Shown one piece after another: positions 26,974 through 34,381 of a stretch of DNA of 55,066 bases (within the stretch, counting starts at the first letter, position 1; each line of letters begins with the position of its first letter). The DNA lies in the NCBI GenBank assembly GCA_002313895.1, contig DCAW01000005.1, positions 17,358-72,423 on the forward strand, in the 5' to 3' direction. The stretch is from Dehalococcoidia bacterium UBA1123 (GTDB taxonomy: Bacteria > Chloroflexota > Dehalococcoidia > Lucifugimonadales > UBA1123). The position numbers and the translations under genes are program-made. The notes beneath the pieces are model-generated. The model saw only the letters and a list, made by a program, of their open reading frames with translations, did not search any database and was not told where the DNA came from.

Positions 26974-27513
26974 ATGGAACTGCTTGAGTTCGCGACCGAG
27001 ATGTTTAAAGAATACGCAGGTCGGCTATACGGTTACCTTGACGGCCTGACCGAAGACGAGCTTAACTGGCGCCCCAATGCTGAAACTAACTCAATCGCGT
27101 TCATCATGTGGCACACAGCGCGAGTCGAGGATCGTTGGTTTCAGATATTCTGTCAGGACAAGCCTGACCTTTGGACCAGCGGACGTTGGTTCGAGAAGCT
27201 TGGCATGGATGAAAATCAATCAGCGGTCGGTCTGACCGCTGATGATTTGGCGTCTTTTCCCCATCTGACGATGGAAAACTTGAAGTCGTTTTTCGAAGCA
27301 GTCCGAGCAGAGACTCGCACATACCTAGGCAGTATCGGCCCCGATGACCTGGAGGCATCGCCCGGCAGGTCCCCGTTTGGCGGTTCAGCAGCCAACAACA
27401 GGTTCGCGCAATTCACGATTCAGAGAATGTTTCGTCAGCTGATCCAAGAGGAGATTCAGCATCTGGGTCAAATTGGAATGCTCAGGGGTTTGCAACGCGG
27501 CATGGACAAGTAG
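26974..27513 (+). CDS. DinB/YfiT-like metal-binding protein
   Basis: A 179-residue four-helix DinB-family protein. Three histidine metal ligands are visible: the one preceding ARVEDRWF (FIMWHTARVEDRW, about residue 47) and the C-terminal EEIQHLGQIGMLRG. The family includes thiol transferases (bacillithiol or mycothiol dependent) and many proteins of unknown role. AAGGA lies 5 nt before the ATG. It is followed 15 bp later by the Ldh-family gene, so a shared transcript is likely. Confidence 0.85.
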   Translation: MELLEFATEMFKEYAGRLYGYLDGLTEDELNWRPNAETNSIAFIMWHTARVEDRWFQIFCQDKPDLWTSGRWFEKLGMDENQSAVGLTADDLASFPHLTMENLKSFFEAVRAETRTYLGSIGPDDLEASPGRSPFGGSAANNRFAQFTIQRMFRQLIQEEIQHLGQIGMLRGLQRGMDK

Positions 27514-27528
27514 GGAACGGAGACAGGC

Positions 27529-28617
27529 ATGCTTGATCGATTCAAAGTCCCGAAAGAAGACCAGATCAGAATTTCCCAGGACTCTCTCCGAGCTTCGGTT
27601 ACCGCGATTTTTAAGAAGATGGGACTGGAATCCGAGGACGCCGCCAACGGGGCCGACGTGCTTGTGACCGCCGATCTCAGAGGCATCGAGACTCACGGTG
27701 TCTCCAATAAAATGGCCGACTATGTTCGCATGTACACGTCCAACGAGATCAACCCCAGGCCGGAATGGCGAATCGTCCGAGAATCTCCCGGCACGGCGGT
27801 GATCGACGGCGACCGGGGTCTTGGTATCATCCTCGGCAACAAAGCGATGTCTCTGGCAATCGAGAAAGCGCGTTCAGTTGGCGTTGGAATCGTCACAATA
27901 TATAACAGCGCGCACCTGGGCGCGGTTGGGCATTTTTCGATGCAGGCTGCTAATGAGGGAATGGTGGGAATGTGCGGCACTGCCCTCGGCCTGGGCATTC
28001 TTCCAACATATGGAGCGGTGCCGAGGCTGGGGACAAATCCTATATCCATCGCGGCTCCGGCAGGCGACGAACCGCCTCTGCTGTTCGACGCTGCAACATC
28101 AGCCGTGGCCGGCAACAAACTCCGGCTAGCCGCCCGCGTTGGGGCCGATCTTCTCCCTGGATGGGTCGCATCCAAAGACGGCACGCCTATTATGGAAAAC
28201 GCCCCAGTTCCCGAGCCAGGAGAATACCACATGCTACCCATCGGCGGCACTCGCGAGCAGGGCTCACATAAAGGCTATGGTTTCGGGATGATGGTCGAGA
28301 TACTTGCGACGATGCTCTCGGGTGTTCTGCCGAACATGGTCGACCCTTCGGCGAAGGCCAGACACTATTTCGCGGCGTATGACATCGCTGCTTTCACTGA
28401 CCTTGATAATTTCACGTCCAACATGGACCAGATGCTCAAAACACTCCGCGAGACGAAGCCTGCGCCGGGTCATGATCGGGTACTGTACCCAGGACTCTCC
28501 GAGTCTGAGGACGAACAGGAACGTCGCGCCAACGGCATACCGTTGCATCAAGAAGTTGTGGAGTGGTTCGACGACCTCACGGGCAAACTTTTGGTCCCTC
28601 GCTTGGTCAGAATGTAA
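27529..28617 (+). CDS. Ldh family (malate/L-lactate type) NAD(P) oxidoreductase
   Basis: A 362-residue protein of the malate/L-lactate dehydrogenase-like family (DUF/Ldh_2), distinct from Rossmann lactate dehydrogenases. Diagnostic blocks are LRGIETHGVSNKM with the catalytic His near residue 52, GDRGLGIILGNKAM, NSAHLGAVGHFSMQAA, LGTNPISIAAP and GSHKGYGFGMMVEIL. It presumably reduces or oxidises a 2-oxo/2-hydroxy acid using NAD(P)H. The Asp usually found in the KG..P..LDMATS stretch appears as LLFDAATSAVAGNK. It is the middle of a run with DinB upstream and an epimerase downstream. Confidence 0.87.
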   Translation: MLDRFKVPKEDQIRISQDSLRASVTAIFKKMGLESEDAANGADVLVTADLRGIETHGVSNKMADYVRMYTSNEINPRPEWRIVRESPGTAVIDGDRGLGIILGNKAMSLAIEKARSVGVGIVTIYNSAHLGAVGHFSMQAANEGMVGMCGTALGLGILPTYGAVPRLGTNPISIAAPAGDEPPLLFDAATSAVAGNKLRLAARVGADLLPGWVASKDGTPIMENAPVPEPGEYHMLPIGGTREQGSHKGYGFGMMVEILATMLSGVLPNMVDPSAKARHYFAAYDIAAFTDLDNFTSNMDQMLKTLRETKPAPGHDRVLYPGLSESEDEQERRANGIPLHQEVVEWFDDLTGKLLVPRLVRM

Positions 28618-28656
28618 CGCGATCTCAAGACAATCAGCCCATCGGAGATTCTAGGC

Positions 28657-29430
28657 ATGGTAGATCACAAGAAAGTGTTATTGACCGGCGCGGCAGGCCG
28701 TGTGGGAACATATTTGCGAGAACGCCTCGTCGACAAATATCAACTTAGTGGCACCGACAGAATTCCAGTCGATGGTTTCGATTCCATGACAGCGGATCTC
28801 ACAAACTTCGACGCTATACTCCCGGCTATGGAAGGCAAAGACACGGTCGTACACCTGGCCGCGGAGCCTCGACACACTCCTGACATCTGGTGGGATCTGC
28901 TTTTGCCAGACAACATCATAGCAACCGCCAACGTGTTCGAGGCGTCGCGCCGGGGCGGGGTCAAGCGCGTAATTTTCTTTAGCTCGATGCACGTCACAGG
29001 CTTCTATGAGCGGGACGAACCGTGGCGTGCGATCGCGGAGGGAAAATACGGGAATCTCGACCCGAATGACGTGCCGCTGGTGACCCACGATATGCCAACT
29101 CGGCCCGATGGCCCATACGCCGCCAGCAAGATTTTCGGTGAATCTCTTGGCGCCTACTATGCCGAGGAGTACGGCATGACGGTAATCTGCATTCGCCTGG
29201 GCACGATGGGCGGCGGAGATCGGCCCGGTGAGGACTCGCGAAGCTACATTAGTTGGCTTAGTCGAAGAGACCTCGCGACTATGGTTGAGAGGTGCATCGA
29301 AGTCGAAGGCATCAGTTACGACATATTCTTCGGGGCATCCAATAACACATGGAAAATCTATGACACTCCCCGCGCCCACCGCGTGCTATTGTACGAGCCA
29401 CAGGATAACGCTGAGGATTACAGACCGTAG
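28657..29430 (+). CDS. NAD-dependent epimerase/dehydratase (uronate-dehydrogenase-like)
   Basis: A 257-residue extended-SDR protein. The Rossmann motif LLTGAAGRVGTYLRERL, acidic strand end SGTDRIP, HLAAEP segment, catalytic Ser in FFSSMHV and YAASK (Tyr-Lys pair near residue 152) are all present. The order and short C-terminal domain resemble uronate dehydrogenase and related sugar-acid dehydrogenases. It follows the Ldh gene by 39 bp in the same direction, so it may act in the same sugar-acid pathway. Confidence 0.86.
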   Translation: MVDHKKVLLTGAAGRVGTYLRERLVDKYQLSGTDRIPVDGFDSMTADLTNFDAILPAMEGKDTVVHLAAEPRHTPDIWWDLLLPDNIIATANVFEASRRGGVKRVIFFSSMHVTGFYERDEPWRAIAEGKYGNLDPNDVPLVTHDMPTRPDGPYAASKIFGESLGAYYAEEYGMTVICIRLGTMGGGDRPGEDSRSYISWLSRRDLATMVERCIEVEGISYDIFFGASNNTWKIYDTPRAHRVLLYEPQDNAEDYRP

Positions 29431-29454
29431 CCCGACGCATCTAAAGAGCGAACC

Positions 29455-30435
29455 TCACCCGGATGCGCTGTCGGAGCGTCTCGCCTTCCATCTCCGCCAC
29501 CGGCGCCAAATTCGCCACCGCAGATTCACGCGAGTTCGAAGGTTGGACGTGACGTACCGAGCCACTGGAGGGCTTCCCAACGTCAATGGCTGGACCCATC
29601 GGTGCAGATCCCGTGCGCTGGTTGTTCCGCTTTCCCAGTCAGGGACCAACGTGTCCGTTTCTTCCCATTTAATCGAGGGGAACATCCCCATTGCGCCCGA
29701 AGTTCTGGTCCCTCGAAACAACGCGCCGCCCGCCTCCATCGCCACGGCCACGCCGCCAACGATGTCCCACAAGTGAGGGCCGGTAGTAATCATGTATTGG
29801 GTGATTCCTCGCGACACCATGACAAGCTCGTAGGCGATGCTTCCTGTCACACGAAGCTCGCCCACCTTCCCACGCATTGGTTTTTTGAAATTCGATAGCG
29901 TCCCGAAGTAGCCAGGAAGGGTCACCATCACGTTGCCACGAGGTTCATCGGCCTCATGCACCGAGATCAGCTCAGAGTCAGCGAATGCTCCGCCCCCTTT
30001 GTGCGCGTGAAACACTATGCCTCCCCCTTCAGCAGGCCACGGGACGAAAACCGCACCCGCGACCGGAGCGCCTTTGTAAAGCACGCCGACAGAACAGGCA
30101 TAAACTGGCAGACCATGCAAAAAATTCTTTGTGCCGTCCAGTGGGTCCAAAACCCAGAGGAAATCAGGAGCCGGAGAAGTGTCCTCTTGTTTCTCCTTGT
30201 CGTCCTCTTCGCCAAGGATTCCATGATCGGGAAATCGGGCTTCGATCGCTTTGTAGAGATAATCCTGCGTTTCTCGGTCGGCTTGTGATACAGGGTCGCT
30301 CTCCCGTTTGTCTTTGTATTCGACTTTGATCTTCTGCCCAAAATATTTGCCCAGAATCACCCCGCCCTGTCGGGCTATCTCAACGGCGTGCTGTTCGATG
30401 TCGATCAGAAGTTGGTCGTCGATTGTTTGTTGCAT
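29455..30435 (-). CDS. Inositol monophosphatase family protein
   Basis: A 326-residue Mg-dependent phosphatase. Family motifs are intact: GEEDD near residue 85, WVLDPLDGTKNFLHGLP with the DPLDGT metal site near residue 108, and GPHLWDIVGGVAVAMEAGG, which corresponds to the WDxAAG motif. The last ~45 residues are unusual, being rich in Arg and Trp (RWRIWRRWRRWKARR); in another frame the same bases read as a more ordinary tail ending at 29441. This could be a true basic membrane-binding tail or a frameshift. Likely substrates are inositol or other sugar phosphates or PAP. Confidence 0.85.
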   Translation of the reverse strand: MQQTIDDQLLIDIEQHAVEIARQGGVILGKYFGQKIKVEYKDKRESDPVSQADRETQDYLYKAIEARFPDHGILGEEDDKEKQEDTSPAPDFLWVLDPLDGTKNFLHGLPVYACSVGVLYKGAPVAGAVFVPWPAEGGGIVFHAHKGGGAFADSELISVHEADEPRGNVMVTLPGYFGTLSNFKKPMRGKVGELRVTGSIAYELVMVSRGITQYMITTGPHLWDIVGGVAVAMEAGGALFRGTRTSGAMGMFPSIKWEETDTLVPDWESGTTSARDLHRWVQPLTLGSPPVARYVTSNLRTRVNLRWRIWRRWRRWKARRSDSASG

Positions 30436-30523
30436 ATGTCTCCGAATCCGCCAGTCAGATTCTACGAAGTATAACCCATTGGGATATGATTGCTTCTAGA
30501 TTTCATAAAGCAGGTCAATTCAT

Positions 30524-31303
30524 TTGACCAGAGAACTTCAGGGGCGTGTCGCCATCGTTACCGGCGCGAGCCGCCGCCAGGGGATTGGGTTTGCCATTGC
30601 TCGCCGACTGGCGTCGATGGGCGCGGGCCTGTTTCTTCAATCTTACGCTCCGTATGACCGCTTGAAGCCGTGGGGCGCTAACGAGCAGAATGGCGATGGT
30701 ATGGTGTCGGAACTTAGAGCAACAGGCGTCCGAGTGGAGAGCATTGAATTGGAGCTCTCAGAACCTGGCTCCCCTGCAAAACTCGTCACCAGCGCCACCG
30801 AGATGCACGGCCATGTTGACATCCTGGTCATCAACCACGCCTACGACGTCGCGGAATCGCTCGACGAACTGAGCATTGAGTAGATTGATATGCACCTCGC
30901 CATCAACGTCAGTGCGCCATTGCTGCTGGCCAAGGAATTCGCTCGGCGACACGACTGTAGACAGAGGGGAAGAATCGTGAAGATGACGTCTGGGCAACAT
31001 CTCGGCCCAATGCCATCGTAGTTGGCTTACGTGGCTTCGAAAGGCGCTCTGCATCAGTTGACCGCCAGTCTCGGCGATGCGCTGATTGAGAGAGGCATCA
31101 TTGTGAACACAGTAAACCCTGGCCCAACCGACACTGGTTGGCCTACCGATGAAGAACGTGAATCGGCTCTCAAAAACATGCCATTTATTCGTTGTGGAGA
31201 GCCTGACAACACTGCAAGACTAGTCGCATGGCTGGTCTCTGACGACGCCAGATACATAACCGGCCAGGTAATCAACTCAGAAGGCGGGTTCAGGGGAGGC
31301 TAG
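30524..31303 (+). pseudogene. Short-chain dehydrogenase gene with two in-frame TAG codons
   Basis: Read in a single frame from TTG 30524 to TAG 31303, the 259-codon sequence is a complete SDR. It has VTGASRRQGIGFAIA, a VIN-HAYD segment in place of NNAG, MTSGQHLG, YVASKGALHQLTASL (Tyr-Lys active site), VNTVNPGPTDTGW and a C-terminal ITGQVINSEGGFRGG. TAG codons interrupt it at 30881-30883 (after SIE) and at 31019-31021 (after MPS, just before LAYVASK). No frameshift is needed. Both positions would commonly be Glu or Gln in the family, one substitution from TAG. As TAG ends many intact genes here, recoding is unlikely. Confidence 0.85.
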
Positions 31304-31833
31304 AGACGTTCTAACTCTCTGAGTTTTTCGATTTGACGCTCACGGTCAAACGGGGATTTTCCGAGCCTGCCCAGCCTCAAAATCTCGTCTCGCGGTTGCA
31401 AAACACGATCGACTAGATCACGCAAATAGTTTTTTTGATCGGTGTTTAACTCCAACTCGTCCTCGTTATGTACGACCAATGGACCGTCCACTGGTAAAGA
31501 CACGTCAATGCCCAAATCAACCCAACTCAGGGTCGTGCCATCAAACTTGGCAGGTTTCGCCACATTGATGTACCAGTAGTTGTTGCACGTTTTTCTCTCA
31601 GCCCGGTCGATAATGTTATACGAACGGTCGGTGAAGTAAATTTCTATCGCCGAGACCTCCGCCGGTTCCAAAAGGCAATTATCATGACCATACATCGGGG
31701 AGCGAGCCGGAACATACACACGCACAACGCTACCCACGTGGTCAACAAACTGGGCTTCGTAAAGATCTCGTTGCGCGCCGCCGTATCTGATGGACAACAC
31801 TCGTATTGTGGAGCCTCTGGCAATGTCGCCCAT
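31300..31833 (-). CDS. DUF402 family protein
   Basis: A 177-residue protein of the DUF402 family, whose characterised members include nucleotide hydrolases such as FomD. The core is visible: ARSPMYGHDNC near residue 60, the CNNYWYINVAKPAKFDG strand (the family's Y-x-n-[IV]-x-x-P region) and LSWVDLGIDVSLPVDG near residue 115. HNEDELELN follows, the usual D-E metal ligands. The C-terminal tail is a charged helix. It overlaps the end of the broken SDR by 4 bp tail to tail. The role here is unknown. Confidence 0.75.
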   Translation of the reverse strand: MGDIARGSTIRVLSIRYGGAQRDLYEAQFVDHVGSVVRVYVPARSPMYGHDNCLLEPAEVSAIEIYFTDRSYNIIDRAERKTCNNYWYINVAKPAKFDGTTLSWVDLGIDVSLPVDGPLVVHNEDELELNTDQKNYLRDLVDRVLQPRDEILRLGRLGKSPFDRERQIEKLRELERL

Positions 31834-31852
31834 TTTGAAAAGTCCATCAAAG

Positions 31853-31889
31853 AATCGTTAGGGACGGCCTGTCGCCGTCCCTAACGATT
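31853..31889 (-). terminator. 16-bp perfect hairpin after the DAHP synthase gene
   Basis: Two 16-nt arms (AATCGTTAGGGACGGC and its complement) flank a 5-nt loop, 26 bp past the DAHP synthase stop on the minus strand. Only a short CTTT follows, so termination may depend on stem strength. Confidence 0.6.
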
Positions 31890-31915
31890 CATCCAGAGAG
31901 AGAAGGGGTCGCGAC

Positions 31916-32992
31916 CTAGTCGCCTACTGGCACGCGGACAACGTCGCCCACCTGCTCGTGCGCCCAGCCAAGAAGCTGTGCCGTTTCATCCCACCCAATG
32001 CAGGCGTCGGTGACAGAAACGCCGTACTCCATTTTGGAGCGGTCGCTGTTCAATTTCTGGGCGCCTGGATTCAAGTTGGATTCCATCATGCAGCCTATAA
32101 TATTGGTGTTGCCGTCGTGGCGTTGACCGATAACATCTTTGAACGCTGTTCCTTGCAGTCTATGATCTTTGTTCGAGTTGCCGTGGGAGCAGTCCACGAG
32201 TAGCTGTGGCCGAACGTTGCCTGCCGTGAGAAGGTCATGAGCTTCCGCGACGGCATCCGCTCCGAAGTTCGGACCTTGACGACCGCCCCTTAGCACCAGG
32301 TGGCCGTAAGGGTTGCCGCAAGTGTTAACCACCGCAGTCTGACCGAAGTGGTCAATGCCGAGGAACGCGTGAGGAGATTGGGCCGAGATCATGGCATCCA
32401 CCGCAATCTGCGCCGTGCCGTCTGTGCCATTCTTGAATCCGACGGGCATGCTGAGACCGGAGGCCATCTGCCGATGGGTCTGACTCTCGGTGGTGCGAGC
32501 GCCTATAGTAGACCAGGCAATAACATCGGACAGATATTGAGGAATGATGGGATCGAGAAATTCTGTGCCGATGGGCATTCCCTTATCATTGATCTTGAGC
32601 ATGAGAGAGCGGGCCTTTTCGAGACCGGTAGCGATGTCGAAAGTGTCGTCCAGGTTGGGGTCGTAGATCATACCCTTCCAGCCCACAGTGGTACGGGGCT
32701 TCTCGAAGTAAACTCGCATAACTATGAGCAGGCGGTCCTTCAATTTTCCGGCAAGTTCGACAAGCCGGTCCGCGTATTCCAGCGCCGCTTCTTCGTCATG
32801 GATGGAGCATGGCCCCACAACCATCAGCATTCGTGAATCTCTGCCCTCCAGGATTTCGCGTATCTGCTGTCTGCCATCCAGCACGGTTTTCTCCGCCTCT
32901 GGAGTAATTGGCAGTTGACTTACCAAATCTACCGGTGATTTCAATTTAACTGTGCTCACGACGTTCACATCCCTAGTTGGTGACTCTTGCAT
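31916..32992 (-). CDS. aroG: 3-deoxy-7-phosphoheptulonate synthase (class I, AroG type)
   Basis: A 358-residue class I DAHP synthase that condenses phosphoenolpyruvate with erythrose 4-phosphate, the committed step of the shikimate pathway. Recognisable segments: LMVVGPCSIHDEEAALEYAD near residue 58, MRVYFEKPRTTVGWKGMIYDPNLD, GARTTESQTHRQMASGLSMPVGFKNGTDG, CGNPYGHLVLRGG and VDCSHGNSNKDH. It is the feedback-regulated AroF/G/H type rather than the shorter AroQ-fused type. ATG 32992 has GGGAGGG 8 nt upstream. The 200-nt leader encodes a Tyr/Phe-rich peptide and a terminator, so expression is predicted to be attenuated by charged tRNA-Tyr/tRNA-Phe. Confidence 0.92.
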   Translation of the reverse strand: MQESPTRDVNVVSTVKLKSPVDLVSQLPITPEAEKTVLDGRQQIREILEGRDSRMLMVVGPCSIHDEEAALEYADRLVELAGKLKDRLLIVMRVYFEKPRTTVGWKGMIYDPNLDDTFDIATGLEKARSLMLKINDKGMPIGTEFLDPIIPQYLSDVIAWSTIGARTTESQTHRQMASGLSMPVGFKNGTDGTAQIAVDAMISAQSPHAFLGIDHFGQTAVVNTCGNPYGHLVLRGGRQGPNFGADAVAEAHDLLTAGNVRPQLLVDCSHGNSNKDHRLQGTAFKDVIGQRHDGNTNIIGCMMESNLNPGAQKLNSDRSKMEYGVSVTDACIGWDETAQLLGWAHEQVGDVVRVPVGD

Positions 32993-33040
32993 CGGATCAT
33001 CCCTCCCTGGCTTTGTAATTCCTCTGTTTTTCGTGAAATT

Positions 33041-33070
33041 AAAAAACCTCAGTCACTGCCGACTGAGGTT
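33041..33070 (-). terminator. Attenuator terminator upstream of DAHP synthase
   Basis: On the minus strand AACCTCAGTC and GACTGAGGTT form a 10-bp stem with a 6-nt loop, followed by TTTT; counting the last two paired bases gives six U in the RNA. It lies between the leader peptide stop and the aroG ribosome site, so it would end transcription before aroG. Confidence 0.85.
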
Positions 33071-33133
33071 CTGGTGGTCTTTGACTTACAGGCTACTAAA
33101 GTATCAAGGCACCATAACTCGATCGGCAGTGAC
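33052..33133 (-). promoter_or_regulatory. Antiterminator pairing of the aroG leader
   Basis: On the minus strand GTCACTGCCGA (33123-33133, inside the leader peptide's codons 19-22) is perfectly complementary over 11 bp to TCGGCAGTGAC (33052-33062), which forms the loop and one arm base-pairs of the terminator. The two structures cannot coexist, as in known attenuators. Confidence 0.75.
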
Positions 33134-33187
33134 GCCGGTAAAGTAAAAAGAGTAACCAAAATACCCGTAGGTGTATGAATTGTTCAT
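33104..33187 (-). CDS. Aromatic leader peptide (27 aa) of the DAHP synthase attenuator
   Basis: A 27-codon frame from ATG 33187 to TGA 33104-33106. Residues 5-16 read YTYGYFGYSFYF, five Tyr and three Phe in twelve residues, with no Trp. The predicted transcript starts only 2-4 nt before the ATG, so translation would be almost leaderless. The peptide itself likely has no function. Ribosome stalling at scarce Tyr/Phe codons would free the antiterminator segment that lies in codons 19-22. This is the layout of pheA/trp-type attenuation; I know of no described case in Chloroflexota. Confidence 0.8.
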   Translation of the reverse strand: MNNSYTYGYFGYSFYFTGVTADRVMVP

Positions 33188-33197
33188 CTTAGACACA

Positions 33198-33227
33198 AGA
33201 ATACTCATATCGTGAAAGTTTTGTCAA
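33198..33227 (-). promoter_or_regulatory. Promoter of the aroG leader
   Basis: On the minus strand a perfect TTGACA (33222-33227) and TATTCT (33198-33203) with 18-nt spacing. Transcription should start near 33190, right at the leader peptide ATG. Confidence 0.75.
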
Positions 33228-33352
33228 TAGGCTCTGTGACACTACGCCTCGCGAATTCGTGAGCGTCCGTTCGTTGACACCCGGTCAGAGGATGTGATTA
33301 TATTCCCCAAAACTTACCTCGCCCTGTTCTGCGGCTAACAAGGTGATTTTCA

Positions 33353-34309
33353 TTGACTGACAACTCGAGCAACCCATGCTGCGCGGCTTCACGCGGAATT
33401 CCGCCGTCGCAGACATCCGCCGCCCCCACAACCACTAACAAACCGCGCCGCGCTCCTAAAGGAATGGCCCACATTCCCGGTGGTGAGTACTTGATGGGCA
33501 CGAACGATCCGGCCGGGTCCCCTGGTGACGGAGAAGGCCCAGAGCGGCAGGTAACAGTCTCCTCTTTTTACATCGACGAGACCACGGTGACGAACGAGCA
33601 GTTCGTTCGATTCATCAAGGCCACCGGATACAAGACCGAGGCCGACCGGTACGATTGGTCTTTCGTGTTCCATCATTTCGTTTCAACGCGAATCGCGAAA
33701 ACCGTCACCCAGAGCGTGGCTGACGCTCCTTGGTGGTGGCAGGTCAAGGGCGCGAATTGGCGCAGGCCCGAAGGCCCCGGCTCGACATTCAGAGATCGGC
33801 TGGATCATCCAGTGGTTCACGTCGCTTGGACCGACGCTCTCGCCTACTGCGAGTGGGCAGGCAAGCGACTGCCCACAGAGGCGGAATGGGAGATGGCGGC
33901 CCGTGGCGGCCTAGATGGGGAAACATTCGCGTGGGGCGACGACCTGACGCCAGGCGGCAAGCATATGTGCAACATCTGGCAAGGCGTTTTCCCAGACCGA
34001 GACACAGCCGAGGATGGTTTCGCAGGCACAGCGCCCGCCCGGTCGTTCGAGCCGAACGGATATGGGCTCTACAACGTCGCCGGCAACGTTTGGGAGTGGC
34101 AATCCGACTGGTTCAGTCCCGACTACCACCGAGCAGAGCCCCGGAAAAATCCCACAGGGGCAACCACCGGCGTTTCCAAGAGCATCAGGGGCGGATCATA
34201 CCTATGCCACGACTCTTACTGCAACAGGTACAGAGTGGCAGCCCGAAGCTCTAACACTCCTGATTCTTCCACGGGCAACCTCGGCTTCCGCTGTGTAGTG
34301 GATGCCTGA
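33353..34309 (+). CDS. Formylglycine-generating enzyme (sulfatase-modifying factor)
   Basis: A 318-residue FGE-type oxidase that converts a sulfatase active-site cysteine to formylglycine. The start is TTG 33353 with AAGGTGA 7 nt upstream. Conserved core: FYIDETTVTNEQF, PVVHVAWTDALAYCEWAGKRLPTEAEWE, NVAGNVWEWQSDWF. The redox cysteine pair follows in SYLCHDSYCNRYR (about residues 285 and 290), then ARSSNTPDSSTGNLGFRC. Both copper-binding cysteines of aerobic FGE are present, so the enzyme should be active. The sulfatase gene follows 72 bp downstream, its natural client. Confidence 0.9.
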   Translation: MTDNSSNPCCAASRGIPPSQTSAAPTTTNKPRRAPKGMAHIPGGEYLMGTNDPAGSPGDGEGPERQVTVSSFYIDETTVTNEQFVRFIKATGYKTEADRYDWSFVFHHFVSTRIAKTVTQSVADAPWWWQVKGANWRRPEGPGSTFRDRLDHPVVHVAWTDALAYCEWAGKRLPTEAEWEMAARGGLDGETFAWGDDLTPGGKHMCNIWQGVFPDRDTAEDGFAGTAPARSFEPNGYGLYNVAGNVWEWQSDWFSPDYHRAEPRKNPTGATTGVSKSIRGGSYLCHDSYCNRYRVAARSSNTPDSSTGNLGFRCVVDA

Positions 34310-34381
34310 CACCTTGCAACGGACCGAGCAGACTCTACGGCGATCGAAATCTCGAATCGACGACCAGCGGAGGCACTGAGA

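Noticed and set aside
29441..29640. Frameshift in the IMPase C-terminus.
   Set aside because: The Arg/Trp-rich tail is odd and another frame gives a smoother tail ending at 29441, but both frames look protein-like and neither can be chosen without homologues.
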